Below, one piece after another: positions 1 through 7,836 of a stretch of DNA of 64,000 nucleotides; positions within the stretch are counted from its first letter, which is position 1, and each line of letters opens with the position of its first letter. This stretch comes from Paenibacillus_AM sp052180255 (GTDB lineage Bacteria > Bacillota > Bacilli > Paenibacillales > NBRC-103111). The notes beneath the pieces were generated by a model. It saw only the letters and a program-made list of their open reading frames with translations, searched no databases and had not been told where the DNA came from. The stretch covers positions 3,720,001 through 3,784,000 of the forward strand of contig NZ_CP197466.1 of the NCBI RefSeq assembly GCF_052180255.1, written 5' to 3'. The position numbers were made by a program, and so were the translations under genes.

Positions 1-1881
1 ATCTTTTTGCGCAGTGTACGTATACTCGGTTACGCGCTTTTTCCCGTCCCGATTCAGATCTTCCGACTTACTCTTCAAATTGTGTTGGTCATCGTAGGTA
101 TACACGGCTTTCGCAGTTGTTGTATCCGCATTCACGCGCTGATAATGTGTATCCACTTGACCATAGTCATTGTAGAAAGTCGCTTGACGATTTTCATCAG
201 ACTTTGAACCGCTTTTTTCGGTATAAGACACAATTGACTTCGGAATATCGATCCGCTTTTCAATAAGCGGTGTAAACTCTGTAATATCTTTCTCCGCATT
301 CAGAAGATTCTTCGTTACCTTCTTCGTGTAATATCGAACAGGCGTATCAATCTTCGGATCAACTTTTATATACTCCCGGTCCATATCATATACAGTGGTA
401 ATCTTATCATTAGCGATTTGTTCCGTTACTTTCGTCTGGAATGTTGCATTCTTGTCATATGCGACCGCCATGTCACCCACATAGGCGAATTGTCGAAGAT
501 TTATCATTGTCGCATCAGATGGGTCGGGTTTAATCGGGCCATCCCAACGCTGATCAAACCGATATACTTCATTGACAGCATTATCTGCGATAAAACGTTT
601 TACTGGATTGTTCTCATATTGCAATACAGTTCGTGCTTGAGATGGATGATTGATAGCTGTGATTAAATAGTACGAATTTAGCTTAGAAGGCGTCGTACCA
701 TTAAGATTAAAGGAGGCACCACGAGTTAATGAATCGTATGTCGTAATTCTTCCTTCTGGGTCTGTTTCTTGGTACATATATTCCACGATCTTGTTATTGT
801 TCTCATAGTTTGCTTTGTTCGATTTCAGAAGCGTAATGGTCTTAACCCCATAATTGAGCTCCAACGTTACTTTCGTACTCGAATAAGTGATCGTAATGAC
901 ATTACCAGCGCTATCCATGATGTTCGTCAATACTTCCCCGTACTCAGCTTGATACAGGTATTTAAACTGAATTTTATTCTTATCTCCATGTAGATCACGC
1001 ATCTCAATAAGCTGACCATTCGCACTAAAATATTGCTTCACACCAGAAACGACATTGGTCAGGCTATATGCGCTAGTCTTACCATTGGAAGTAACGGATG
1101 TGTCCTTTGTTAGTACTAAATCCTTCCATGGATATCCAATCAATTGCAAATTGGCATCAATCTCATAGACACCACCACTTGCGGTATGCAGATATTTTTT
1201 CTCTAAAGTACCGATTTTCTTCGTTTCGATAGAGGCTACATTGAATCTCCAACCTATTCCGATTGGGAAAATCTTATTGTAATAAGGAGTATCTACCTTA
1301 TTAGCCCCAGAATATGGATCAATATCCATGGCACTTAGTTGGGCCTCAGCACTGTTGTACGTACGTGTAAGTGTAAAGCCCATGCCGCCACGACCTGGCA
1401 AGGTAAGATCGGATCTTTCGATCGTTGCACTACCGTCTAGGGTAGATATTTTCTCACCAGACATGTCGATGTTATAAGGGGATTGATCGCTTTTGATATT
1501 GATGTTATTGATTTTCTCCACAATACCATCTGGAATTATTTCAGCAGCTAATGCTTGTAGTAAAAGAGGCTTCTTATTGGCATTGTTGAAAGCTTGCTCA
1601 AACGTCACCTGATCTTTCGCCAATTCTTGCTTTTCTTGCTCCGTGAGTGGTGGACGCTCATCAATATTGTGTTGTCCTGTCTCAAATTTCTTCTCTTGAG
1701 GTACTTTAACATTCGAACCAACGATCCCATCCCAAGAATCACCATGATTCGTAATGGATGGAATTGGTTTTGCTTTGGGGATGTCGATCGTTTCTGCTGC
1801 TTGTGCAACGGAAATCGACTGAACTGGAATGGTGGAGAGGAATAAAATAATCGCTAGAAGACTTGCCAAACTCTTTTTCAT
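1..1881 (-). CDS. RHS/YD-repeat secreted protein, N-terminal part (runs off the left edge)
   Basis: The reading frame is open from an ATG at 1881 to the window edge, giving 627 residues with no stop. The protein starts with MKKS and a signal peptide of about 28 residues ending in AQA. A stretch around residues 145-160 contains the LPGRGGMGFTLTRTYNS motif typical of RHS/wall-associated proteins, just before the beta-shell repeats. Downstream residues are rich in Tyr-Asp/Tyr-Thr repeat signatures (for example YTYDDQHNL, EYTYT). A GGGAG site precedes the ATG. It follows a small YD-repeat gene by 24 bases and is probably co-transcribed. RHS proteins form hollow shells often holding a C-terminal toxin or adhesin; that end is outside the window, so the effector is unknown. 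Confidence 0.85.
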   Translation of the reverse strand, partial: MKKSLASLLAIILFLSTIPVQSISVAQAAETIDIPKAKPIPSITNHGDSWDGIVGSNVKVPQEKKFETGQHNIDERPPLTEQEKQELAKDQVTFEQAFNNANKKPLLLQALAAEIIPDGIVEKINNINIKSDQSPYNIDMSGEKISTLDGSATIERSDLTLPGRGGMGFTLTRTYNSAEAQLSAMDIDPYSGANKVDTPYYNKIFPIGIGWRFNVASIETKKIGTLEKKYLHTASGGVYEIDANLQLIGYPWKDLVLTKDTSVTSNGKTSAYSLTNVVSGVKQYFSANGQLIEMRDLHGDKNKIQFKYLYQAEYGEVLTNIMDSAGNVITITYSSTKVTLELNYGVKTITLLKSNKANYENNNKIVEYMYQETDPEGRITTYDSLTRGASFNLNGTTPSKLNSYYLITAINHPSQARTVLQYENNPVKRFIADNAVNEVYRFDQRWDGPIKPDPSDATMINLRQFAYVGDMAVAYDKNATFQTKVTEQIANDKITTVYDMDREYIKVDPKIDTPVRYYTKKVTKNLLNAEKDITEFTPLIEKRIDIPKSIVSYTEKSGSKSDENRQATFYNDYGQVDTHYQRVNADTTTAKAVYTYDDQHNLKSKSEDLNRDGKKRVTEYTYTAQKD

Positions 1882-1905
1882 AAAAATATATAGACTCCCT
1901 TGTTG

Positions 1906-2286
1906 TTATTTCATCTCGATGCTAAGCAAATTATTGTTCGAGTCATATTGATAATTAGCAGTCTTCCCATCAGGAAACTGAATCTTCGATAGCTTACCGC
2001 TAGAATCATAGCTATACACAGCTTTACCTGATACATTAGCTGCAGCAGCAACTATTGGTGATTCGGCAGCCTTCTGGTTAGAAGGTTCTGATATTTCAGG
2101 CTCTCCTTGATCCTCAGGCAACTTAGTCGGCTCTGGACTTGGAGACTGTGTTGGCTTAGGTGATTCTGTCGTATTGGAAAAGTCTGATTTCTCTTCCGTG
2201 CTTGCTAGTGCTTGCGGGAGTGTTGCGAGCGCACATAAAATCAACAGTGCTGCCACAATCCTTTTCTTTCCGAATGTTAACTTCAT
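1906..2286 (-). CDS. Small secreted YD-repeat protein
   Basis: 126 residues from the ATG at 2286, chosen because GGAGGG lies 10 bases upstream; an upstream in-frame start at 2325 has no good site. Residues 1-29 form a signal peptide (MKLTFGKKR then a hydrophobic stretch ending QALA). A linker rich in Pro, Ser, Thr and Glu follows (about 30-85), then about 40 residues with two YD-type units (YSYDSSGKL, YQYDSNNNLL). It is effectively one YD hairpin on a secreted stalk. It lies immediately upstream of the large RHS gene in the same direction, suggesting a partner or duplicated end of that protein. Function unknown. Confidence 0.75.
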   Translation of the reverse strand: MKLTFGKKRIVAALLILCALATLPQALASTEEKSDFSNTTESPKPTQSPSPEPTKLPEDQGEPEISEPSNQKAAESPIVAAAANVSGKAVYSYDSSGKLSKIQFPDGKTANYQYDSNNNLLSIEMK

Positions 2287-2336
2287 CTTGCTGTATTCCC
2301 TCCAAATATAGTATTTCCCTTTCATAACAAACTGTA

Positions 2337-2342
2337 ATTATA
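2337..2342 (-). promoter_or_regulatory. -10-like TATAAT upstream of the YD/RHS operon
   Basis: On the minus strand a TATAAT lies about 50 bases before the start at 2286. No convincing -35 was found at 16-18 bases, so this is only a candidate. Confidence 0.3.
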
Positions 2343-2426
2343 CAGAAAAGGAAAATATAGTATAGTTGAACTATTTGGATTTAAAACCAAATTCATACAT
2401 TTACTTACAGTGAAGGTAATAACAAA

Positions 2427-2460
2427 AAACGTCCCTGACTCTTCGATCAATGGGCGTTTC
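2427..2460 (-). terminator. Terminator after the 30-residue small ORF
   Basis: Minus-strand hairpin AAACG-CCC / GGG-A-CGTTT with an inner TGA/TCA pair, followed by a T run. It overlaps the stop codon of the small ORF that ends at 2447. Confidence 0.65.
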
Positions 2461-2539
2461 CTACAAACTCCAACACTTCCTCTGCACATTCAAACTTAAC
2501 CATAAGTTTAAGATTTAGGCGTTCTATTGTTGATTTCAT
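2447..2539 (-). CDS. Putative 30-residue small protein
   Basis: ATG at 2539, stop at 2447-2449. The peptide begins MKSTIERLNLKL and ends EFVGNAH; it is amphipathic and contains one Cys. GGGAG lies 11 bases upstream of the ATG. An extended -10 (TGCTATAAA, minus strand, TATAAA at 2567-2572) lies about 28 bases upstream, and a hairpin terminator overlaps the stop. The promoter, ribosome site, ORF and terminator together argue for a real transcription unit. It is divergent from the BlaI-like gene and starts next to its operators. No family recognised. Confidence 0.5.
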   Translation of the reverse strand: MKSTIERLNLKLMVKFECAEEVLEFVGNAH

Positions 2540-2610
2540 TGGTCTCACTCCCATCTTGTTTTACTATTTATAGCAAAGTTGTCATACGTCTAGTTGCTTC
2601 ATTCCTTAAA

Positions 2611-2658
2611 ATTACACTTGTAATAGTTAGCTCATTCCTTTATTATTACATTTGTAAT
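2611..2658 (+). promoter_or_regulatory. Twin BlaI-type operators overlapping the blaI/blaR1 promoter
   Basis: Two palindromes, ATTACACTTGTAAT (2611-2624) and ATTACATTTGTAAT (2645-2658), 34 bases apart. Both contain TACA-NN-TGTA, the core of BlaI/MecI operators. A promoter TTGTAA (2618-2623), 17-base spacer, TATTAT (2641-2646) is embedded so that operator 1 covers the -35 and operator 2 abuts the -10. Autorepression by the adjacent BlaI-like protein is the expected role (inference). Confidence 0.8.
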
Positions 2659-2687
2659 AGTTAATGAATCGAAAGGCGGCTATCTCT

Positions 2688-3080
2688 ATGAACCCTATTC
2701 CCAAAATCTCTGAATCTGAATGGGAGATCATGAAAATCATTTGGAAAACAAGCCCGATCACGGCAGAACAGATTCTACTTCAGTTGTCGTCTTCGACCGA
2801 ATGGAGCGATCAAACGGTACGTACATTCATTAATCGGCTTATGAAAAAGAAAGCTGTCGGATTCGAGCGGCAAGGTAGAAGCTATCTGTACTACCCGCTC
2901 GTTTCGGAGAAAGAATGCGTGAAATCGGAGAGTCAATCTTTTTTAAAAAGGGTATTTGGCGGAGCAGCCGACATCATGGTTACCAATTTCCTTGAAGATG
3001 CCAATCTTTCCGAACATGAGATCGAGCAGCTAGAGAAGATTTTACAGGACAAGAAGAATAAAGATTCGAGGTCATCCTGA
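2688..3080 (+). CDS. blaI: BlaI/MecI/CopY-family transcriptional repressor
   Basis: 130 residues from the ATG at 2688; AAAGGCGG sits 8 bases upstream, whereas the ATG at 2664 has no site. The N-terminal winged helix carries the family signature SESEWEIMKIIW and WSDQTVRTFINRL, followed by a C-terminal dimer helix region. Members bind TACA-N2-TGTA palindromes as dimers and are cleaved when the partner BlaR1-like protease is activated. Its stop TGA overlaps the ATG of the BlaR1-like gene (TGATG), a translationally coupled pair. The two operators just upstream indicate self-repression. Confidence 0.9.
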   Translation: MNPIPKISESEWEIMKIIWKTSPITAEQILLQLSSSTEWSDQTVRTFINRLMKKKAVGFERQGRSYLYYPLVSEKECVKSESQSFLKRVFGGAADIMVTNFLEDANLSEHEIEQLEKILQDKKNKDSRSS

Positions 3081-5278
3081 TGGATACACTTGTAGAGATT
3101 TTCAAGTGGTTTATCGAGAGTACACTAGCTGTTAGTGCAGTGATCCTGCTCGTTCTGGTCATTCAGAAATTATTCAAACGCCACATAAGTGCTCGCTTGC
3201 AGCATGCTTTATGGATGATTGTGTTAATCCGATTACTACTTCCAGTTTTTCCAGATAGTTCGGTAAGTTTGTTTAATGTGATGCACTTAAGCTCATCTGG
3301 GCAACAAATGAATTCAACCTTATTTTCCACGATTAAGCATGAAAAACAAATCTCAGCCGAACCAGCACATATTGAGCAGCCATACGACCCACACACAAGT
3401 GAAACGAATAGTTCCTTACATAGCGAAATCCAATCTCCTTCGTCCGAAGTAATTGCAACGACAACGAACATGAGTAACTGGGCAGTCAACTTGCTCCCAT
3501 TAAGCCTTCAAATTGTATCAATCCTATGGGCTTCCGGTACAGTCTTATTCCTACTCTATCTGCTTTACTTCATGTTCCGAATGCATACCATGCGCAGCTC
3601 CTTACAGCTCGTGACAGATGCACGCCTATTCACAATAATGAACGATTGTCGCAGTCAGTTCGGCATTCGCAAGTCCATTCCGATTTATACTGGTCATCAT
3701 CGTCATAGTCCCTATATATCGGGTATCTTCAAACCTTGGATCTATATTCCAACAAGTATGATCGATGAAATGAGCAATTCACAGCTATCCCATATTCTCT
3801 CGCATGAACTGGCTCACTATAAGCGTCGTGATATGCTGTGGAACATGCTTGCAAGCATTGCGGTATCGTTACACTGGATCAACCCTCTCGTCTGGATCGC
3901 TGTGAAAAAGATGAAATCAGACCGGGAACTTGCTTGCGATGCTTATGTCCTAGAGAAGCTTGGTGAAGACGAGTCTAGTTCATATGGCATGACACTTCTA
4001 GCTTGCATCCGCTATTATTCTTCAACTAGCAGACAGCCGAACTTACTGTATTTCAAAGGGTTAAATCCTAATCACCATACCGTGAGGAGAATTCATATGA
4101 TCCAATCATTTAAGAAAGGTTCCTATAAGCTATCTGTGTTCGCCCTGCTTACCGTCATGCTCTTCGCAATGATCACACTTACCAACGCCATCCAGCCTGC
4201 TCAGGCAAAAGCGCAAGATCGGATGCTGTTCGATTCCAGTTTTCTATTCTATAACAACTTAGAAAAAGCCGTTAAGATGGCAGATTTCACATTTAAAGTC
4301 CCCTCCGAACTCCCTGCGGGATTTCAGTTTGGCAGCATAAGCTTTGAGCCAAATCTCAAGCCAAATGACAAAAGAACAAAGGTAACGATAGATTTTGTGC
4401 AATATACAGATAGAACCCACACAGGCATGTTTCAACTTACAGCAGATAGTCAAGGAAAAGGTTTAGAAGCGTCTTATGAAGAACTTAGTGCCAAAGAAAA
4501 ACAAAGGGACATGAAAGTTCAGAGAGAGACTATTAAGCTAGATAAAGTCGAAGCCTTGAAATTAACCATCAGTTCGGAATATTTTCATTACTACTCCTAC
4601 ATCTGGCAAGATCAGAACGTACAGTATCAAATAACTTACGCGTATCCACTTACAGACCGCCAACTGGAGCAGATTATAAGTTCCATGCATGTACCCGATC
4701 AGACGATGCTCAAGAGCTATGTGAACCTTGACTTACTAAACGCACCCATCTTCGATACTGACGATGCACGCAAAGCTGCCAATACAATTGGCTTCCAGCC
4801 TAAGTTTCCTCTACAACTAGGATCATTCCATGCCACTTCAGCAGATGTCACACACAAGATTAATTTCTCTCATCCCGATGACAATGTTGATTATTTTACA
4901 AAGCTGCTAAGCATCTTGTTCACGCAAGAGCGTACTGACAAGTCGAACAAGAATCAGTTTGAATTTAAACAAATCCAGAATAAGAACCTATACGAAACAA
5001 TCCGAATGAATGGAACCGTTAGTTATACAAGAATTGACAATAAACCAAATCCTGTCGCTGTCAGCCCTGCTACAATCGCAGGTCAAGAAATTCTCGTTAC
5101 CGCGCCATATACACTCGACGGTCCATTAAGCACAGAATCAGCAACCAAATATGTCAGCTATTTCTGGGTCCAAAGCGGCATCTGTTTCCAAGCCACATTC
5201 CACACCACCGCTTCCGACCAGCAAGCAATCGTGTCTATGCTCATCAACGCACCTTTTACAGACATGAACAACCTATAA
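3080..5278 (+). CDS. BlaR1-like M56 membrane metalloprotease with non-penicillin-binding sensor
   Basis: 732 residues. Membrane segments are visible near residues 15-32, 38-55, 135-160 and 345-365. The zinc site HELAH (about 242-246) and the downstream ELACD motif mark an M56 gluzincin that would inactivate the BlaI-like repressor. The extracellular part (about 375-732) lacks the Ser-x-x-Lys penicillin-binding domain of classical BlaR1. It instead shows two tandem units resembling DUF4367 (first near AVKMADFTFKVPSELPAGF, second near DARKAANTIGFQPKFP). The signal sensed is therefore probably not a beta-lactam. No obvious regulated resistance gene follows. Confidence 0.8.
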   Translation: MDTLVEIFKWFIESTLAVSAVILLVLVIQKLFKRHISARLQHALWMIVLIRLLLPVFPDSSVSLFNVMHLSSSGQQMNSTLFSTIKHEKQISAEPAHIEQPYDPHTSETNSSLHSEIQSPSSEVIATTTNMSNWAVNLLPLSLQIVSILWASGTVLFLLYLLYFMFRMHTMRSSLQLVTDARLFTIMNDCRSQFGIRKSIPIYTGHHRHSPYISGIFKPWIYIPTSMIDEMSNSQLSHILSHELAHYKRRDMLWNMLASIAVSLHWINPLVWIAVKKMKSDRELACDAYVLEKLGEDESSSYGMTLLACIRYYSSTSRQPNLLYFKGLNPNHHTVRRIHMIQSFKKGSYKLSVFALLTVMLFAMITLTNAIQPAQAKAQDRMLFDSSFLFYNNLEKAVKMADFTFKVPSELPAGFQFGSISFEPNLKPNDKRTKVTIDFVQYTDRTHTGMFQLTADSQGKGLEASYEELSAKEKQRDMKVQRETIKLDKVEALKLTISSEYFHYYSYIWQDQNVQYQITYAYPLTDRQLEQIISSMHVPDQTMLKSYVNLDLLNAPIFDTDDARKAANTIGFQPKFPLQLGSFHATSADVTHKINFSHPDDNVDYFTKLLSILFTQERTDKSNKNQFEFKQIQNKNLYETIRMNGTVSYTRIDNKPNPVAVSPATIAGQEILVTAPYTLDGPLSTESATKYVSYFWVQSGICFQATFHTTASDQQAIVSMLINAPFTDMNNL

Positions 5279-5334
5279 CCCCTTCCTACGGCCCCCGCTT
5301 CCGCTAAGCATATTCGGTCGTCCCGAAGTACATA

Positions 5335-5366
5335 AAAAGCCTTCGCTTTAATCAGCGAAGGCTTTT
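5335..5366. terminator. Bidirectional terminator
   Basis: Perfect 12-base stem AAAAGCCTTCGC / GCGAAGGCTTTT with an 8-base loop, between the BlaR1-like gene and the convergent glyoxalase-like gene. Confidence 0.9.
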
Positions 5367-5424
5367 AGTAAAATCTACATTCGTTAACTCACTCCGGATC
5401 AACTGGCCCCGCATCATGATACCC

Positions 5425-5781
5425 TTATACCCCTTCAACAAACTCCAACAATTCCCCATTCGGCCCTTCGTAAAATGAGATCCTCCAACCGTTCTCCAGA
5501 TTGTAAGGTCCCTCACAAGGCAGCATATTTCGACTTTGGAGAATATCCATCTGTCCTTGTAAATCATGTACAGCAAACGCAAGATGCGTAGACCGATGTT
5601 GAATCTTCGCTGTAATGGCAGGCTGTACTAACTCTAACCGAAATTCACCTAATGTTAGGAACGCAATTCGTTCCCCCATCGCCTCTAGCTGACTTTCCAC
5701 GATAAACCCGAGCATTTCTCTATAAAAAGTGATCGATCGATCCAGATTCGACACTTCAATCGATGCATGATGGAATTGCAT
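5425..5781 (-). CDS. VOC (glyoxalase/bleomycin-resistance/dioxygenase) family protein
   Basis: 118 residues, the usual size of a single-chain VOC protein built from two beta-alpha-beta-beta-beta modules. The start MQFHHASIEVSNLDRSITFY and the centre THLAFAV provide the His positions, and GELLEFVEG provides the C-terminal Glu of the metal site. Substrate cannot be deduced. It is the last gene of the SDR - QueA-like - VOC operon, starting 13 bases after the QueA-like stop. Confidence 0.85.
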   Translation of the reverse strand: MQFHHASIEVSNLDRSITFYREMLGFIVESQLEAMGERIAFLTLGEFRLELVQPAITAKIQHRSTHLAFAVHDLQGQMDILQSRNMLPCEGPYNLENGWRISFYEGPNGELLEFVEGV

Positions 5782-5794
5782 AAGCTGCTCCTCC

Positions 5795-6889
5795 TCACAG
5801 GATCAAATTCATATCTCCAAATTCGTGCCACAAATATTGCTGCTCAACGGCTTCCCAGTAAGCTTCTTGCAGCCAATCTTCGCGAATAAAAGCGGATAGC
5901 AGATCCAAATGACTTGCTTCTGGTTCGTGAAATCCAGTTAGGAGTCCATCTGCGACTTGAAGCGGAAATTGAGCATCAATGTGCAAATGAGTCCAACCCG
6001 ATTGAGCCGAAGCTGCGAATCGCTGCGCACCTTGCAAACCTCCTACTCCCATCGCCGTCTCCAAGCATCTGACTGTCGTTGTCCCAACTGCGATAACGCG
6101 CCCGCCTTCGGCCTTCGTCTGCTGAATCAGCTCTACTGTTTCCTGTGGAATCATATATTGTTCATAGTTCTCCTCTGGCGTAAGGCTCCATTCGTCGTTA
6201 AGTAAGTAACTAAGTCCAGTATGCAGCTGAATGTAGGCGAGTCGAACGCCTTTCTTTTGCAAGCGAAATAATAATTCCCAGCTAAACGCCCTGCCCGCAG
6301 ATGGCATTTCAACAGAACCTGGAGCGGTGGCAAACACCGTCTGGTAATAGCTCATTTCCCAAGGTTCGGTAATGTACTCATAACGGATTGGCTGACCTAA
6401 GGCGTATAGGAAGTCGTTAAGCTCAGCACCCTTTTTATTAAATTTCAGCGTGTACAGTGGTTTATTGGGATGTGCGCGGACGATATTGGCGTATAGATTG
6501 GATGCGAATACAAGCTTTTCTCCGAATTGGAGTTGGACAAACGTAGGTGGCTGCTCCACATGAGGTACAAGGTCGATCACAAGCGCATCCCACACCTGAT
6601 CATTGACTCGCCTTGCGAGCCGAACTTCAAGCTGCTGCTTGACTACACCATTGGGTAACTGATGCTCCACTTTGAAAACAGCAGGAATCGTACGGCTTGA
6701 ATTGAGAATGAGTAAATCCCCTTTGTGCAAAAACTGATCCAGCTGATTGAACTGTGCATGCGTCGTGCGACCTGTCTCCCGGTCTAGCATCATTAACCTC
6801 ACATAATCCCTGCGAAGCCCACGCCGCTCGGCAGGTGCGGTCGCATTCAACTCATCTGGAAGGTGGAACGATACGGAAGCTGCTCCCAT
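5795..6889 (-). CDS. QueA-like S-adenosylmethionine:tRNA ribosyltransferase-isomerase family protein
   Basis: 364 residues; QueA itself is about 340. The N-terminus keeps the family pattern (FHLPDELNATAPAERRG, LMMLDRETG, GDLLILNSSRTIPA). The active-site region is altered: QueA's PTAGLHFT is PSAGRAFS here, HVGLGTF is HTGLSYL, and NFHLPKSSL is GFHEPEASHL. SVGTTSTR is conserved as AVGTTTVR. QueA transfers the ribosyl moiety of SAM to preQ1 in tRNA; the changes suggest a paralogous subfamily whose substrate may differ. It sits 3 bases after an SDR gene and 13 before a VOC gene, not with tgt or ruvB as queA usually is. Confidence 0.8.
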   Translation of the reverse strand: MGAASVSFHLPDELNATAPAERRGLRRDYVRLMMLDRETGRTTHAQFNQLDQFLHKGDLLILNSSRTIPAVFKVEHQLPNGVVKQQLEVRLARRVNDQVWDALVIDLVPHVEQPPTFVQLQFGEKLVFASNLYANIVRAHPNKPLYTLKFNKKGAELNDFLYALGQPIRYEYITEPWEMSYYQTVFATAPGSVEMPSAGRAFSWELLFRLQKKGVRLAYIQLHTGLSYLLNDEWSLTPEENYEQYMIPQETVELIQQTKAEGGRVIAVGTTTVRCLETAMGVGGLQGAQRFAASAQSGWTHLHIDAQFPLQVADGLLTGFHEPEASHLDLLSAFIREDWLQEAYWEAVEQQYLWHEFGDMNLIL

Positions 6890-6892
6890 CGG

Positions 6893-7627
6893 CTAACGCC
6901 CTCTTTCTTCAAGAAATTGTCTAGCCTCGAATCTCTGACCATTGATCGCACTTGATTCATCTGATGCCAGATACAAGAACACATCCACCACATCTTCGGG
7001 TTCTGCAAGCTCATAATCGCAATCTGGAACAGCAAGTGCATGCATCTGTGTATTCATTTCACTCGGGTCCACCATATTCACACGCACTCCCGCTTCCCCC
7101 ACTTCATCTGCGAACGTCTGCGTCATGCCCTCAACGCCAAATTTCGAAATGCCATATGCCCCCCAACCCGCATATCCCGTATTTCCCGCCTCGGAAGTGA
7201 CATTAATAACCGAACCTTTACGTCTCTGCAGCATTCCTGGCAGTACCCGCTTGGTCATGAGAAAAGGACCTATGGTGTTTACCCGAATGACCTCTGCAAA
7301 ATCCTCTTCTGGATAATCGAGCAAGTATGGAATCGGACTAGGTCCGATTATGGAAGCATTATTAATCAATACATCGATTTGTCCAAAATGAGCTTCTGTC
7401 GTCGATACGAATCGCTCGATATCACTTGGCTTGGCTGCATCTGCACGAATCGCCAATATCTCTGCCCCTAAACGCTCTGCTTCTTGTGCCACTTGTTGCA
7501 GTTCCTCTTGTCCTCTCGCACAGATGGCAAGCTTCGCTCCACCTTGCGCAAACGCTAATGTTAAGGCTCTGCCTAGCCCCCGAGATGCTCCTGTTATCAT
7601 GACGACCTGATTTGTATGTGTACCCAT
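6893..7627 (-). CDS. SDR-family NAD(P)-dependent oxidoreductase
   Basis: 244 residues from the ATG at 7627, placed 10 bases after a perfect AAAGGAGG; the in-frame start at 7657 lies before that site. Motifs of a classical short-chain dehydrogenase are present: TGASRGLG for cofactor binding near residue 12, NNAS near 88, a catalytic Ser in the VTSEAG segment and the YGISK (Tyr-x-x-x-Lys) pair near 155. First gene of a three-gene operon with a QueA-like and a VOC protein. Substrate not predictable. Confidence 0.9.
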   Translation of the reverse strand: MGTHTNQVVMITGASRGLGRALTLAFAQGGAKLAICARGQEELQQVAQEAERLGAEILAIRADAAKPSDIERFVSTTEAHFGQIDVLINNASIIGPSPIPYLLDYPEEDFAEVIRVNTIGPFLMTKRVLPGMLQRRKGSVINVTSEAGNTGYAGWGAYGISKFGVEGMTQTFADEVGEAGVRVNMVDPSEMNTQMHALAVPDCDYELAEPEDVVDVFLYLASDESSAINGQRFEARQFLEERGR

Positions 7628-7693
7628 TTTGTAATAGCCTCCTTTAGTATTGTTCATTTTTTTATACTTAATATATATTTATGTATATTATGT

Positions 7694-7723
7694 ATTATAA
7701 GTACCAAAAACAAATGCTGTCAA
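7694..7723 (-). promoter_or_regulatory. Sigma-A promoter of the SDR operon
   Basis: Minus-strand TTGACA (7718-7723), 18-base spacer, TATAAT (7694-7699), about 67 bases upstream of the SDR start. AT-rich near-palindromic sequence follows the -10. Confidence 0.8.
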
Positions 7724-7761
7724 ACTATTTTTTTTGAATTCTGACAATAATGAACGCCAAA

Positions 7762-7798
7762 AAGAGCTGATGCATCCATAACGGACCTATCAGCTCTT
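7762..7798 (-). terminator. Terminator after the YwnB-like gene
   Basis: Stem AAGAGCTGAT / ATCAGCTCTT followed on the minus strand by a T run. Confidence 0.9.
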
Positions 7799-7836
7799 CC
7801 TCTTTTTCAAATATGATCTTATTCGATTGCCTTGTC

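Noticed and set aside
7040..7471. 143-residue plus-strand ORF inside the SDR gene region
   Set aside because: Antisense to a well-supported SDR with complete motifs; no ribosome site and no recognisable domain.
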